64,000 bases of DNA from Streptomyces sp. T12. Its GTDB lineage: Bacteria; Actinomycetota; Actinomycetes; Streptomycetales; Streptomycetaceae. Positions 16,759 to 25,622 of this stretch are shown here, piece by piece. How positions within the stretch are numbered: the stretch's first letter is position 1; every line of letters starts with the position of its first letter. The stretch spans positions 10,333,001 to 10,397,000 of the forward strand of contig NZ_CP117866.1 in NCBI RefSeq assembly GCF_028736035.1. The letters run 5' to 3'. The notes below the pieces were generated by a model. The model searched no databases. It saw nothing but the letters and a program-made list of their open reading frames with translations, and was not told where the DNA came from. The translations under genes and the position numbers were made by a program.

Positions 16759-19179
16759 ATGACGGAGCTCAGCGAAAGCCACGACGATCCGTTCGCCCTG
16801 CACATCGCCGCCTTGGCGGTGCTCGACGACCGGGGCGCCGTGGTCGGATGGAACCGGCGGGCCGAGGAACTGCTCGGCTATCCGGACACAGCGGTGATCG
16901 GTCGGCCCGCATTCGACGTCCTTGTCGATCCTGGCGATCTGCCGACTGCCAGAGAGGCCGTGGCGAGCTGCAGGAAAGCCGGCGGCTGGTTCGGGGTGCT
17001 CCACGTGCGGCACCGTGACGGGCGGCTCGTGGAGATGGGGCTCAGGGCCCATCCGTTCTCGCGCGACGGCCAGGTCCGTGAGTGGTTCCTTGCCGGGGCA
17101 CCCGCGGCTGACGTCCTGGAGTGGCAAAGGGACCGCGCGGTTCTCGACGGGTTGTACCGCCGGTGCCCGATCGGCCTGGTCGTCCACGGCCCCGACCTGA
17201 GGCTTCTCCGGGTCAACCGGGCCATCGAACGCTTCAGCGGCATCCCGGCAGCGGACTTTCGAGGGCTGCCCACCGGCTGTTTCCTCCTCCCCGACGACGC
17301 ACGCAGGGCCGTGGACCGGGTGCGCCAGGTGATGGACACCCGAAGGCCGTCGGTCTACTCCGAGCAGTTCGTCCGCCTGGAGCAGGATCCGGCACGCGAG
17401 CGGGTCGCGATGGTCTCCTCCTTCCCGATGGAGGATCCCTCCGGCCGCATCCTGGGCGTGGCCGAGATGATCGAGGACATCACCGAACGCCATCGCGCCC
17501 AGCGTCGGCTCGCGCTCCTCGACGAGGCCGGCGGCCGTATCGGCACCACCCTCGACGTGGCGGAGACGGCCCGGGAACTCGCCGAGGTGATGGTGCCTCA
17601 CCTCGCCGACCATGCGTCAGTGGACCTGCTGCAGCCCGTGACGCGCGGTGAGGAACTGGCGCGGCCCCTGGCAGGGCCGGTGGTACGCCTGGGGGCCAGC
17701 GGCGTCGGTGCCCAGCAGGCCGGCCCGCCCCACCCCGCGGGCGAGCCGGTGGAGTTCGCGCCGGGCACACCCCAGGCCAGATGCCTGGCCGAAGGACGGC
17801 CCGTCCTGGAACCGGTGCTCCCGCCCGACTGGTTCTCGACGGAAGGCCGCCAGGGAGCCCGAGCCCCGGACCTGGGCGCCCACTCGTTGATCGTGGTCCC
17901 AGTCGCCGCACGTGGCCAGGTGCTGGGAGTGATGACCCTGTGGCGTTCGCGCCGCCCTGATCCCTTCGAGGCGGACGATCTCACCCTCGCCCAGGAACTC
18001 GCCTCGCGCGCCGCCGTCGCCATCGACAACGCCCGGCGCTTCACCCAGCAGCAGCAGACGGCGTTCACCCTGCAGAGCAGCCTTCTGCTCCGGGCGGTTC
18101 CGGACCAGTCGGCCGTCGAGGTGGCCCTGCGGTACCTGCCGGCCAGCGCGGCCCCGGGCCTGGGCGGCGACTGGTTCGACGTCATCCCCCTGTCCGGGGC
18201 CCGGGTCGCCCTCGTCGTCGGCGACGTGGTGGGACGCGGCATCCACGCTGCCGCCACCATGGGCCGGCTGCGTACCGCCGTACACACGCTCGCCAGCCTC
18301 GACCTGGAACCGGACGAGGTCCTCTCCCGCCTGGACGACCTGGTCAACCTCCTGGCGGCCGAACAGGAAGCGGTCGGCGAACGGCCCGTGGGCGAGCAGG
18401 TCATCGGTGCCACCTGCCTGTACGCCGTGTACGACCCGGTCTCCGGGCGGTGCTCCCTGGCTCGCGCCGGTCACCCGCCGCCTGTGGTGACCGCTCCGGA
18501 CGGACAGGCGGCCCTGCTGGACCTGCCCGCCGGCCCACCGCTCGGCCTGGGCGGCCTGCCGTTCGAGGCACGGGACGTCGAACTGGCCGAGGGAAGCCTG
18601 CTGTGCCTGTACACCAACGGGCTCATCGGCGAAGGCCACCTCGATGCCGACGCCGGCCTGGCCAAGCTGCGCGCGGCCCTCACCCGCCCCGGCGACGCGC
18701 TGGAACGGACATGCCAAGCGGTGGTCGACTCGCTCGTCCCCTCGCGCCCCAGCGACGACGTCGCTCTGCTGATCGCCCGCACGCGCATGCTGCCACCGGA
18801 CAACGTCGCCTCCTGGCGTCTGCCACTGGAGCCTGCCAGCGCCGCCCGGGCCCGGGCCCTGGCCGCCGCCAAGCTGACCGAATGGGGGCTGGAGCACTTG
18901 GCGTTCAGCACCGAGTTGATCGCCAGCGAACTGGTCACCAACGTCTACCGCTACGCCAGCGGCCCCGCGACCCTGCGGCTGATCCGCGAACGGTGCCTGG
19001 TGTGCGAGGTCAGCGACAGCAGCCACACCTCACCCCACCTACGCCACGCCCGTACCACCGACGAGGGCGGACGCGGCCTGTTCCTGGTGGCCCAGATGAC
19101 CGAACGCTGGGGCACCCGATACACCCGCGAGGGCAAGACCGTGTGGACCGAACAACCACTGGCCGGCATGCTCACCTGA
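16759..19179 (+). CDS. PAS-PAS-GAF-SpoIIE phosphatase with C-terminal HATPase (RsbU/RsbW-like)
   Basis: 806 residues. Order: PAS domain (about 10-125; GWNRRAEELLGYPD), second PAS (130-245; ends VAEMIEDITERHRAQRR), GAF (265-430), PP2C/SpoIIE phosphatase (440-665; metal-binding Asp residues in GGDWFDVI and GDVVGRG), then a HATPase_c-like anti-sigma kinase domain (680-800; ELIASELVTNVYRYA and DEGGRGLFLVAQM). Such proteins dephosphorylate, and with the kinase domain phosphorylate, STAS anti-sigma antagonists, tying sigma-factor release to a sensed signal. No membrane segment, so cytosolic. ATG 16759 has GGAG 6 bases upstream; a GTG at 16747 is a second option. No partner STAS or sigma gene is adjacent. 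Confidence 0.92.
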   Translation: MTELSESHDDPFALHIAALAVLDDRGAVVGWNRRAEELLGYPDTAVIGRPAFDVLVDPGDLPTAREAVASCRKAGGWFGVLHVRHRDGRLVEMGLRAHPFSRDGQVREWFLAGAPAADVLEWQRDRAVLDGLYRRCPIGLVVHGPDLRLLRVNRAIERFSGIPAADFRGLPTGCFLLPDDARRAVDRVRQVMDTRRPSVYSEQFVRLEQDPARERVAMVSSFPMEDPSGRILGVAEMIEDITERHRAQRRLALLDEAGGRIGTTLDVAETARELAEVMVPHLADHASVDLLQPVTRGEELARPLAGPVVRLGASGVGAQQAGPPHPAGEPVEFAPGTPQARCLAEGRPVLEPVLPPDWFSTEGRQGARAPDLGAHSLIVVPVAARGQVLGVMTLWRSRRPDPFEADDLTLAQELASRAAVAIDNARRFTQQQQTAFTLQSSLLLRAVPDQSAVEVALRYLPASAAPGLGGDWFDVIPLSGARVALVVGDVVGRGIHAAATMGRLRTAVHTLASLDLEPDEVLSRLDDLVNLLAAEQEAVGERPVGEQVIGATCLYAVYDPVSGRCSLARAGHPPPVVTAPDGQAALLDLPAGPPLGLGGLPFEARDVELAEGSLLCLYTNGLIGEGHLDADAGLAKLRAALTRPGDALERTCQAVVDSLVPSRPSDDVALLIARTRMLPPDNVASWRLPLEPASAARARALAAAKLTEWGLEHLAFSTELIASELVTNVYRYASGPATLRLIRERCLVCEVSDSSHTSPHLRHARTTDEGGRGLFLVAQMTERWGTRYTREGKTVWTEQPLAGMLT

Positions 19180-19334
19180 CCATCATCACGAGGCGCCGTT
19201 ACGGGATGGATCGTGCCGTCCAGCCTGACCTGACGGGCTGCCTGCGGCGCCGTTGTGCGACGGGACTTGGGCCGCCGGGCGGACTACGGCGGCGGCCCCG
19301 AGGCCGCTCTCGTAGCCCGCCCGCTCCGCCGTGG

Positions 19335-20951
19335 TCACTCGGCTGCGGCGAGCAGCCGGGCCTCGCTCTCCTCGTACAGCCGCCGGTTCTCGACGCTCTC
19401 TGCGGTGCGGCGCCGGCGGTCCAGACGGCTGCCCAGCCAGCCCGCCAGGTAGCCGAACGGGACGGAGACCAGTCCGGTGGACTGCATCGGGAACAGCGCG
19501 AAGTCGGCGTCCGGGAAGACGGCGGACGGCGTGCCCGAAACGGCTTGGGAGAAGACCATCAGCACCAGCGCGCAGGCCGCGCCGCCGTAGAGCGTGGCGA
19601 GCAGGCCGGTGCGGGTGAATCCCCGCCAGAACAGGGAGTAGGTGAGCGCGGGTGCCACCGCCGATGCCCCGATGCAGATGGCCAGAGTGGTCAGCACGCC
19701 GACATCCCAGTTCTGGACGAGGGTGGCGAGCCCGATGGCAACGGTTCCCACGACCACGCTCGTCCACACCGCCACCGTCATCTCCGTACGCGGCTCCGCC
19801 TGCCCCCGCCGTGCCACATGGGCGAACAGGTCGTGGGCGAGCGACGAGGCCGCGGCCAGGGTCATCCCCGCGACCGACGACAGCAGGGTGATGAACACCA
19901 TGCCCGCCACGGCCGAGTAGAGAATCGTCGTGCCCGTCGAGCCGGCTGCCCCGCCGAGCACCTGCGACAGCATGAGCACCGACGTCCTGCCGTGTGGGTC
20001 GGCCGCGATGATGGACTGCGAGCCCACCAGCGCCGCCGCGCCCGTACCCATGATGATCACGAGCAGGCAGAACGTGGTGACCGTGCCGACCGCCCACGAC
20101 ATGGAGCGACGCACGGCCGGCACGTCCTGGGCGGAGAACAGACGCATCGTGATGTGGGGCAGGCAGGCCACGCCGAGCACCACAGTGATCTGGAACCCGA
20201 TGAAGTCCAGCCGCTCGCCGGCCGAGGTGCCCAGCTGAAGGCCCTGCTGGAGGAAGGCAGGGCCCGCGCCGCTGCCCCGCTGGGCAGCCCTGAGTACGTC
20301 GCCGAAGCTCCAGTCGAAGCGGTTCAGCACCAGGACGGCCACGACAGCGCTGGTGGCGAGCAGGAACACGATCTTCACCATCTGAACGAGCGCGGTGCCT
20401 CGCATACCGCCGAGCGCCGCGTAAATGATCATCAGGCTGCCGACCATGATGATGCTGCCCGTCCTGGCGCCCGCCACGTGCGGGAGGTCCAGGATGAAGG
20501 TGAGCAACGACCCGGCCCCGGAGAGCTGGACGATCAGAAAGGGCACGGTCGCCGAAAGCGTCACCACGCAGGCGGCGACCCGCACGGCCCGCCCGGGCAT
20601 GTTGCGGGCCAGGACGTCGCCCATGGTGAACTGGCCGGCGTTGCGCAGGGGTTCGGCCAGCAGGAACATCAGTAGCACCAGGGACAAGGCGGTGCTGACC
20701 GCGAGGACATAGCCGTCGTACCCGGTGAGCGCGACGATGCCGGTGGTGCTCAGCACCGTGGCCGCGGAGATGTAGTCGCCCGCGATGGCCAGGGCGTTCT
20801 TGAACGGGGTGAGCGAGCGGTAGCCGGTGTAGAAGTTCGTCAGGTCGTCACGGTCCGGTCCCGCCATCACGCACATGAGCAGCGTGAGAGTGACCAGGAC
20901 GGTGAACAGGAGAAGGACGGTGGCCTGTGTCCCGGAGCTGAAGTCGTTCAT
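19335..20951 (-). CDS. sodium:solute symporter (ActP/MctC-like monocarboxylate uptake)
   Basis: 538 residues, about 13 membrane segments, SSS family. N-terminal NFYTGYRSLTPFKNALAIAG followed by DYISAATVLSTTGIVA marks the acetate/pyruvate-type branch (ActP, MctC). It imports a monocarboxylate with sodium. Its ATG overlaps by 4 bases the stop of the DUF485 gene, the usual yjcH-actP arrangement. Ends with a charged cytoplasmic tail (RLDRRRRTAESVENRRLYEE). Confidence 0.9.
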   Translation of the reverse strand: MNDFSSGTQATVLLLFTVLVTLTLLMCVMAGPDRDDLTNFYTGYRSLTPFKNALAIAGDYISAATVLSTTGIVALTGYDGYVLAVSTALSLVLLMFLLAEPLRNAGQFTMGDVLARNMPGRAVRVAACVVTLSATVPFLIVQLSGAGSLLTFILDLPHVAGARTGSIIMVGSLMIIYAALGGMRGTALVQMVKIVFLLATSAVVAVLVLNRFDWSFGDVLRAAQRGSGAGPAFLQQGLQLGTSAGERLDFIGFQITVVLGVACLPHITMRLFSAQDVPAVRRSMSWAVGTVTTFCLLVIIMGTGAAALVGSQSIIAADPHGRTSVLMLSQVLGGAAGSTGTTILYSAVAGMVFITLLSSVAGMTLAAASSLAHDLFAHVARRGQAEPRTEMTVAVWTSVVVGTVAIGLATLVQNWDVGVLTTLAICIGASAVAPALTYSLFWRGFTRTGLLATLYGGAACALVLMVFSQAVSGTPSAVFPDADFALFPMQSTGLVSVPFGYLAGWLGSRLDRRRRTAESVENRRLYEESEARLLAAAE

Positions 20952-21433
20952 CTCGCCACCCCGGCGTTTCTGCCGGCGGCGACCGCCTGCTCCCTGACGG
21001 CGCGGGCCAACGGATCCACCGAGCGTTGTGCGCTGCGCCCGTACCAGAAGACCGCGGCGAAGGTGACGACGAGCTGGAGGACCCCCAGGGCCATGCCCAG
21101 GCTCAGCTCGCCGGCGATCTTGGACCCCATCAGGCCAGGGGCCCCGCAGGACAGCACGACATACACCACGAAGGAGCCGAGCGCGGTGAGCGTGGAGGTC
21201 CGGCGGAGCAGGCGGTAGGCCGAGCGGAGCGCGGTGAGGTCGGCGCTGTGCCGATGCGTCTCGTGCGCGTACGGCTCGTCCCAAGGGCCCTGCCCGTACG
21301 GCTCGTACCGGGCGGCCTGCCCGTACGGGTCGTACCGAGGGGCGTCGTACCCGTACGACCGGGGATCGGTGTGCGGCAGGTGCCACCCCGGTGACGCTGA
21401 TCGCGGATACCGGTTCTCGTCGGGGTATGTCAT
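20948..21433 (-). CDS. DUF485 membrane protein (YjcH-like partner of the symporter)
   Basis: About 161 residues. The C-terminal 95 residues are a DUF485 domain with two membrane helices (LTALGSFVVYVVLSC and LGVLQLVVTFAAVFWYGRSA). The N-terminal 55 residues are an unusual Tyr/Pro/Gly-rich tail with near-repeats of the type RYDPYGQAA, RYEPYGQG. DUF485 proteins are encoded immediately before acetate-type symporters and are thought to help them. ATG 21433 has GGAAGG at good spacing; a GTG at 21448 is possible. Confidence 0.85.
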   Translation of the reverse strand: MTYPDENRYPRSASPGWHLPHTDPRSYGYDAPRYDPYGQAARYEPYGQGPWDEPYAHETHRHSADLTALRSAYRLLRRTSTLTALGSFVVYVVLSCGAPGLMGSKIAGELSLGMALGVLQLVVTFAAVFWYGRSAQRSVDPLARAVREQAVAAGRNAGVAR

Positions 21434-21500
21434 CGCCTGGCCTTCCACTACGGCTCGGACCCGTGGAGGGGAACGGGGAGAAATGGTTCAGCGGCGCACC

Positions 21501-21518
21501 ATACCGACTGGTTGGGAT
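21501..21518. promoter_or_regulatory. degenerate copy of the TACCGAC element upstream of the symporter pair
   Basis: ATACCGACTGGTTGGGAT shares ATACCGACTGGT with the palindrome at 1533-1549 but the right arm is decayed. It lies about 70 bases before the DUF485 gene. It may be a weak site of the same regulator, or chance. Confidence 0.25.
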
Positions 21519-21684
21519 GTCTGTAAGTAGGCGGTGGATCACGTTTCGGGGCCGATGCGGATGCGGCGTTCCGCGGCAGCTGACCGTGGGGGGCGCAGGC
21601 CGCCGTGTCGGTCAGTGCCTTCTGGCCGAGGTAGCCGAGCGCGCCCCCGGCGTTACGAGCGGGCCCTTTGACCCCGGTCACCTG

Positions 21685-23700
21685 TCAGTGCTCCTCGCGC
21701 ACGACCGCGACACCCCCTGCGGGAACGGCGACCGATCCGCTGACGGCCTGGCCGGTGAGGAGTTCGACGCCCTCGGCGGGGACTTGGGCGCCGCTTTTGC
21801 TGTGGTCGATCAGGAACAGGTAGTCGGCATCAGTGCCACTGCGTCGGACGGCTTCGATGCCGCGCACCGGGGTGGCAAGGACCGGCTGCACGCCGGCCTC
21901 GTCGCAGATTCGGGCCAGCAGCGCGGCGACGGTCGCGGGGTCGGGGCGAGTAGCGACATACCAGGCGGTTCCGTCGCCGGGGGAGTGCCGGGTGACGGCC
22001 GGTACGCCCTTCAGCGGCCCGTCGCCGTAGGAGGCGACCGCTTCCGCGCCCGTGAGCCGGACGCGCTCGGACCACAGGGCGGCGGTGGCACCCGCGGGGA
22101 CCGCCCCGGTGAGGTGGAGCGTCTCGCCGGGCAACAGGGGGAAGAGTTCGTCGGTGCGCACGCCGAGGACGTCCCGGAAGGCACCCGGGTAGCCGCCGAG
22201 CCGGACATGGCAGTTCTCGTCGACCGCGCCGCTGTGAAAGCCGACCGCCAACGTGCCGCCGCGCTCGGCGAAGCGCGTGAGGTTGGCCGCGGCCGTATCG
22301 CCGACCAGATAGAGGCTGGGTGCCAGCACCAGGCGGTACGAGGACAGGTCGTCGTCGGGGCGTACGAAGTCCACGGCCACGCCGGCTTGCCACAGCGGCC
22401 GGTACCAGTCCCGTACGAGGTCCTGGAAGCGCAGCTCGCCGCTGGGCTGGGAAGGCTGTTCCAGGGCCCAGCGGGCGTTCCAGTCCCACACCACCGCGAC
22501 CTGGGCGGTCGGAGTGCTTCCCCGTACTTCGGCCAGGGCCTTGAGATCCGCGCCGAGTTGTACGACGTCCCGCCAGACCGTGCTGTCGGTACCGGCATGC
22601 GGAAGCATCGCCGAGTGCCACTGTTCGGCGCCCGCCTTGGCAGCACGCCACTGGAAGAAGGCGATGCCGTCTGCGCCGTGTGCGACGTGGGCGAGGGCGT
22701 TGCGGCGCATCTCGCCAGGCCCCTTGGCGCGGTTGACGGGCTGCCAGTTGACGGCTCCGGTGGAGTGCTCCATCAGCAGCCATGGCCCGCCGGCCAGGGA
22801 ACGCACCAGGTCGCCGCAGAGCGCGACGTCGATCTCCGACTCCGGGTCGGTGGAGCGCAGGTAGTGGTCGTTGGAGACGATGTCCAACTCGGGTGCCCAG
22901 CGCCAGTAGTCCAGTGCGTCGATGCTGAAGTTCACCATGAAGTTGGTGGTGGCGGGGGTCGACGGGGACAGCTCACGCAGGAGGTCGCGTTCCGCCGTGT
23001 ACAGCGACAGCAGTTCGTCGGAGCAGAAGCGGCGCCAGTCCAGCAGATGGGCCGGATTGGGGTCGGCGCCGGTGGCTCGGGGCGGGAGGATCTCGTCCCA
23101 GTCGTAGTACCACTGGCTCCAGAAGGTGGTGCCCCAGGCGTGGTTGAGGGCGTTCAGGTCGTCGGTGTAGCGATGGCGCAGCCAGGTGCGGAAGGCGACG
23201 GCACTGACGTCGCAGTAGCAGGCCGCGTTGTGGCAGCCGTATTCGTTGTGGATGTGCCACATGGCGACGGCAGGGTGGTCGGCGTAGCGCTCGGCCAAGG
23301 CGCGCGTGATGCGCAGGGCGGCGGTGCGATAGGCCGGGCTGGACGGGCAGAACGTCTGGCGGCTGCCGTACGAGAGCGTACGGCCGTCGCGGTCGACGGG
23401 CAGGGCCTCCGGGTGAGCCCGGAAGAACCAGGCGGGCGGCGCGGCGGTCGGGGTGGCCAGGTCGGCGGCGATGCCGTTCTCGTGCAGCAGGTCCAGCAAC
23501 CGGTCCATGCGGGCGAAGTCGTACTCACCCTCTGCGGGTTCCAGCAGCGCCCACGCAAAGATGCCGACGCTGACCATGGTCACCCCGGCCTCGCGCATCA
23601 GGCGCATGTCCTCGGCCCAGACTTCCTCGGGCCACTGCTCGGGGTTGTAGTCGCCGCCGTAGGCGATGCCGGGCAGGCGAAGGCGGCGTTCAGTGCTCAC
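21685..23700 (-). CDS. beta-galactosidase, glycoside hydrolase family 42
   Basis: 671 residues, full GH42 length with catalytic TIM barrel, trimerisation domain (residues about 390-600, flavodoxin-like) and small C-terminal beta domain. Hallmarks: GIAYGGDYNPEQWPEEVW at the start, acid/base Glu153 in HIHNEYG, nucleophile Glu311 in LLMEHST. No signal peptide, so it hydrolyses imported galactosides in the cytoplasm. The GTG start has GGAG 8 bases upstream. Last gene of the minus-strand operon binding protein-permease-permease-GH42 and so probably acts on what that ABC system brings in: beta-galacto-oligosaccharides from galactan or arabinogalactan. Confidence 0.93.
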   Translation of the reverse strand: MSTERRLRLPGIAYGGDYNPEQWPEEVWAEDMRLMREAGVTMVSVGIFAWALLEPAEGEYDFARMDRLLDLLHENGIAADLATPTAAPPAWFFRAHPEALPVDRDGRTLSYGSRQTFCPSSPAYRTAALRITRALAERYADHPAVAMWHIHNEYGCHNAACYCDVSAVAFRTWLRHRYTDDLNALNHAWGTTFWSQWYYDWDEILPPRATGADPNPAHLLDWRRFCSDELLSLYTAERDLLRELSPSTPATTNFMVNFSIDALDYWRWAPELDIVSNDHYLRSTDPESEIDVALCGDLVRSLAGGPWLLMEHSTGAVNWQPVNRAKGPGEMRRNALAHVAHGADGIAFFQWRAAKAGAEQWHSAMLPHAGTDSTVWRDVVQLGADLKALAEVRGSTPTAQVAVVWDWNARWALEQPSQPSGELRFQDLVRDWYRPLWQAGVAVDFVRPDDDLSSYRLVLAPSLYLVGDTAAANLTRFAERGGTLAVGFHSGAVDENCHVRLGGYPGAFRDVLGVRTDELFPLLPGETLHLTGAVPAGATAALWSERVRLTGAEAVASYGDGPLKGVPAVTRHSPGDGTAWYVATRPDPATVAALLARICDEAGVQPVLATPVRGIEAVRRSGTDADYLFLIDHSKSGAQVPAEGVELLTGQAVSGSVAVPAGGVAVVREEH

Positions 23701-23746
23701 TGGTGGTGCTCCGGGAGGTAGCAGGAATCAGGTGAATGACGGGACG

Positions 23747-24643
23747 TCAGCCCTTGTTGGCGCCGAGGGTGAGGCCGCTGACGAACTGGCGCTGGAGGAG
23801 GAAGTACACGACCAGGACCGGGACGGCGGTGATGAGGGCGCCGGCGGCGATGAGGTTGGGGTCGGTGAAGTACTGCCCGGAGAGGTTGTTCAGTGCCGAG
23901 GTGATCGGCATGTTCTCGCCGGTGGAGATCAGTACGAGGGCCCAGAAGAAGTCGTTGTAGATCCAGATGGACAGCAGGGTGCCGAGGGCGGCCATCGCCG
24001 GTTTGCACAGGGGGAGGGTGATCTGCCAGTACAGCCGCCATACGGAGGCGCCGTCGACGAGTGCGGCTTCGGTGAGTTCGTGGGGGAGCATCTTCATGTA
24101 GTTGCTGAGTACGAAGGCGCAGAACCCGGACTGGAAGGCGACGTGGATGAGGACCAGGCCGAGGGCGGAGTCGTAGAGCTTGCCGCTCATGGTGATGCCG
24201 GGCAGGTCGATCAGGAGGTAGAGCCGGTAGAGGGGGGTGATGATGACCTGCTGCGGGAGGAGGTTGCCGGCGGTGAAGACGAGCAGCAGGAACAGGTTGA
24301 TGCGGAAGTCGAAGCGGCTGACGTAGAAGGCGACCATCGAGGACAGGAAGAGGGTCACCAGTACGGCCGGGACGGCGATGAGCATGGTGTTGCCGAAGTA
24401 GTGCGTCATGTCCGACTGCTGGAAGGCGTTCGTGAAGTTGTCGAACGTCAGCGTGTCGGGCCAGGACACGTAGCCCTTCTCACTCGTTTCGGCGTAGGGG
24501 CGCAGGGCGGCGTAGACGGCCCACAGCAGCGGGGCGAGCCAGGCCAGTGCCATCGAGGCGAGGAAGAGGTGCAGCAGGATCCTGGCCGGGCGGATCGGGG
24601 TGCGCTGCTTGGACGCATTGAGGGGGGCGGTGGTGGTGCTCAT
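23747..24643 (-). CDS. carbohydrate ABC transporter permease (MalG-like, CUT1)
   Basis: 298 residues, six membrane helices. The EAA loop reads ELTEAALVDGASVWRLYWQI followed by LPLCKPAM, as in MalG-type CUT1 permeases. Ends with LTLGANKG, near the usual VKG/GANKG C-terminus. The ATG overlaps the stop of the partner permease by 4 bases. Confidence 0.93.
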   Translation of the reverse strand: MSTTTAPLNASKQRTPIRPARILLHLFLASMALAWLAPLLWAVYAALRPYAETSEKGYVSWPDTLTFDNFTNAFQQSDMTHYFGNTMLIAVPAVLVTLFLSSMVAFYVSRFDFRINLFLLLVFTAGNLLPQQVIITPLYRLYLLIDLPGITMSGKLYDSALGLVLIHVAFQSGFCAFVLSNYMKMLPHELTEAALVDGASVWRLYWQITLPLCKPAMAALGTLLSIWIYNDFFWALVLISTGENMPITSALNNLSGQYFTDPNLIAAGALITAVPVLVVYFLLQRQFVSGLTLGANKG

Positions 24644-25617
24644 GCGCGCCGCTCCTTGCGGAAGGTGGCCACCAGGTAGGGGATGATCACGATCAGGGAG
24701 ATCAGCAGCAGGACGACGGCGATGGCCGAGCCGTATCCGATGCGGCTGGACTCGCCGATGATGTTGTTGGTGACCAGGATGGAGAGCAGTTCGGTGCCTT
24801 CGGCGCCCTTGTTGAAGACGAAGACGAGGTCGAAGGCGCGCAGGGCCTCGATGATGGTGACGACCAGGACGATGGTGTTGGTGGGGCGCAGGGTGGGGAA
24901 GATGACGTTCTTGAACGTCTGCCACTCGCCGGCGCCGTCCAGGGCGGAGGCCTCGCGCAGGGCGGGGTCGACGCCCTTGAGGCCGGCCAGGTAGAGGATC
25001 ATCATGTAGCCGGCGTGGCGCCAGGACGCGGCGACGAGGATCGCCCACAGGTTGAGGTCGGGGTCGCCGATCCAGTCGATGTACTTGCCGGGCTCGTTGG
25101 CGCCGATGACGCTGTTGATCAGGCCGGTGTCGGGGTTGTAGACCAGCTGCCAGACGAAGCCGATGACGGCCATCGACAGCACGACGGGCAGGAAGAACGC
25201 GGTCTGGTAGACGCGGCTGAAGCGGATCTTCTTGTCCAGCTGCACGGCCAGGAACAGCCCCAGCGGGGTCGGGATCAGGATCAGCACGACGAACCAGACG
25301 ACGTTGTGCTCGACGGCCGGCCAGAACTGCGGGTTGTTGGTGAACAGCTCGCGGAAGTTGTCCAGCCCGACCCACTTGATCGAGTCGAAGCCGATGCCGT
25401 CCCAGGTGGTGAAGGCCAGCGCGATCGACGCCAGCGCGGTGACCCAGACCAGGGCGATGTGCAGGATCGTCGGCAGCCCGGCCATCAGGCCGAGGGTGAG
25501 CCGGTCACGGCGGGTCAGCAGACGGCGGTGCCCGCGGGGCACCTTCTTGGGCTGGGCAGCGCCCGAAGGCGGCACAGCGGCCGCCTCGGGGGTCTCCTTG
25601 GTGATGTCAGTCGTCAT
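24640..25617 (-). CDS. carbohydrate ABC transporter permease (MalF-like, CUT1)
   Basis: 325 residues, six membrane helices plus a 45-residue Pro/Ala-rich cytoplasmic N-terminus. EAA loop: LREASALDGAGEWQTFKNVI followed by FPTLRP. Partner of the MalG-like permease. It follows the binding-protein gene by 5 bases. No ATPase gene is encoded here, so a shared MsiK-like ATPase elsewhere is expected, as is normal in Streptomyces. Confidence 0.93.
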   Translation of the reverse strand: MTTDITKETPEAAAVPPSGAAQPKKVPRGHRRLLTRRDRLTLGLMAGLPTILHIALVWVTALASIALAFTTWDGIGFDSIKWVGLDNFRELFTNNPQFWPAVEHNVVWFVVLILIPTPLGLFLAVQLDKKIRFSRVYQTAFFLPVVLSMAVIGFVWQLVYNPDTGLINSVIGANEPGKYIDWIGDPDLNLWAILVAASWRHAGYMMILYLAGLKGVDPALREASALDGAGEWQTFKNVIFPTLRPTNTIVLVVTIIEALRAFDLVFVFNKGAEGTELLSILVTNNIIGESSRIGYGSAIAVVLLLISLIVIIPYLVATFRKERRA

Positions 25618-25622
25618 CTCGA

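Noticed and set aside
19180..19334. GGCGCCG/CGGCGCC pairing as terminator between phosphatase and symporter genes
   Set aside because: The loop of nearly 50 bases is too long to trust a 7-bp stem.
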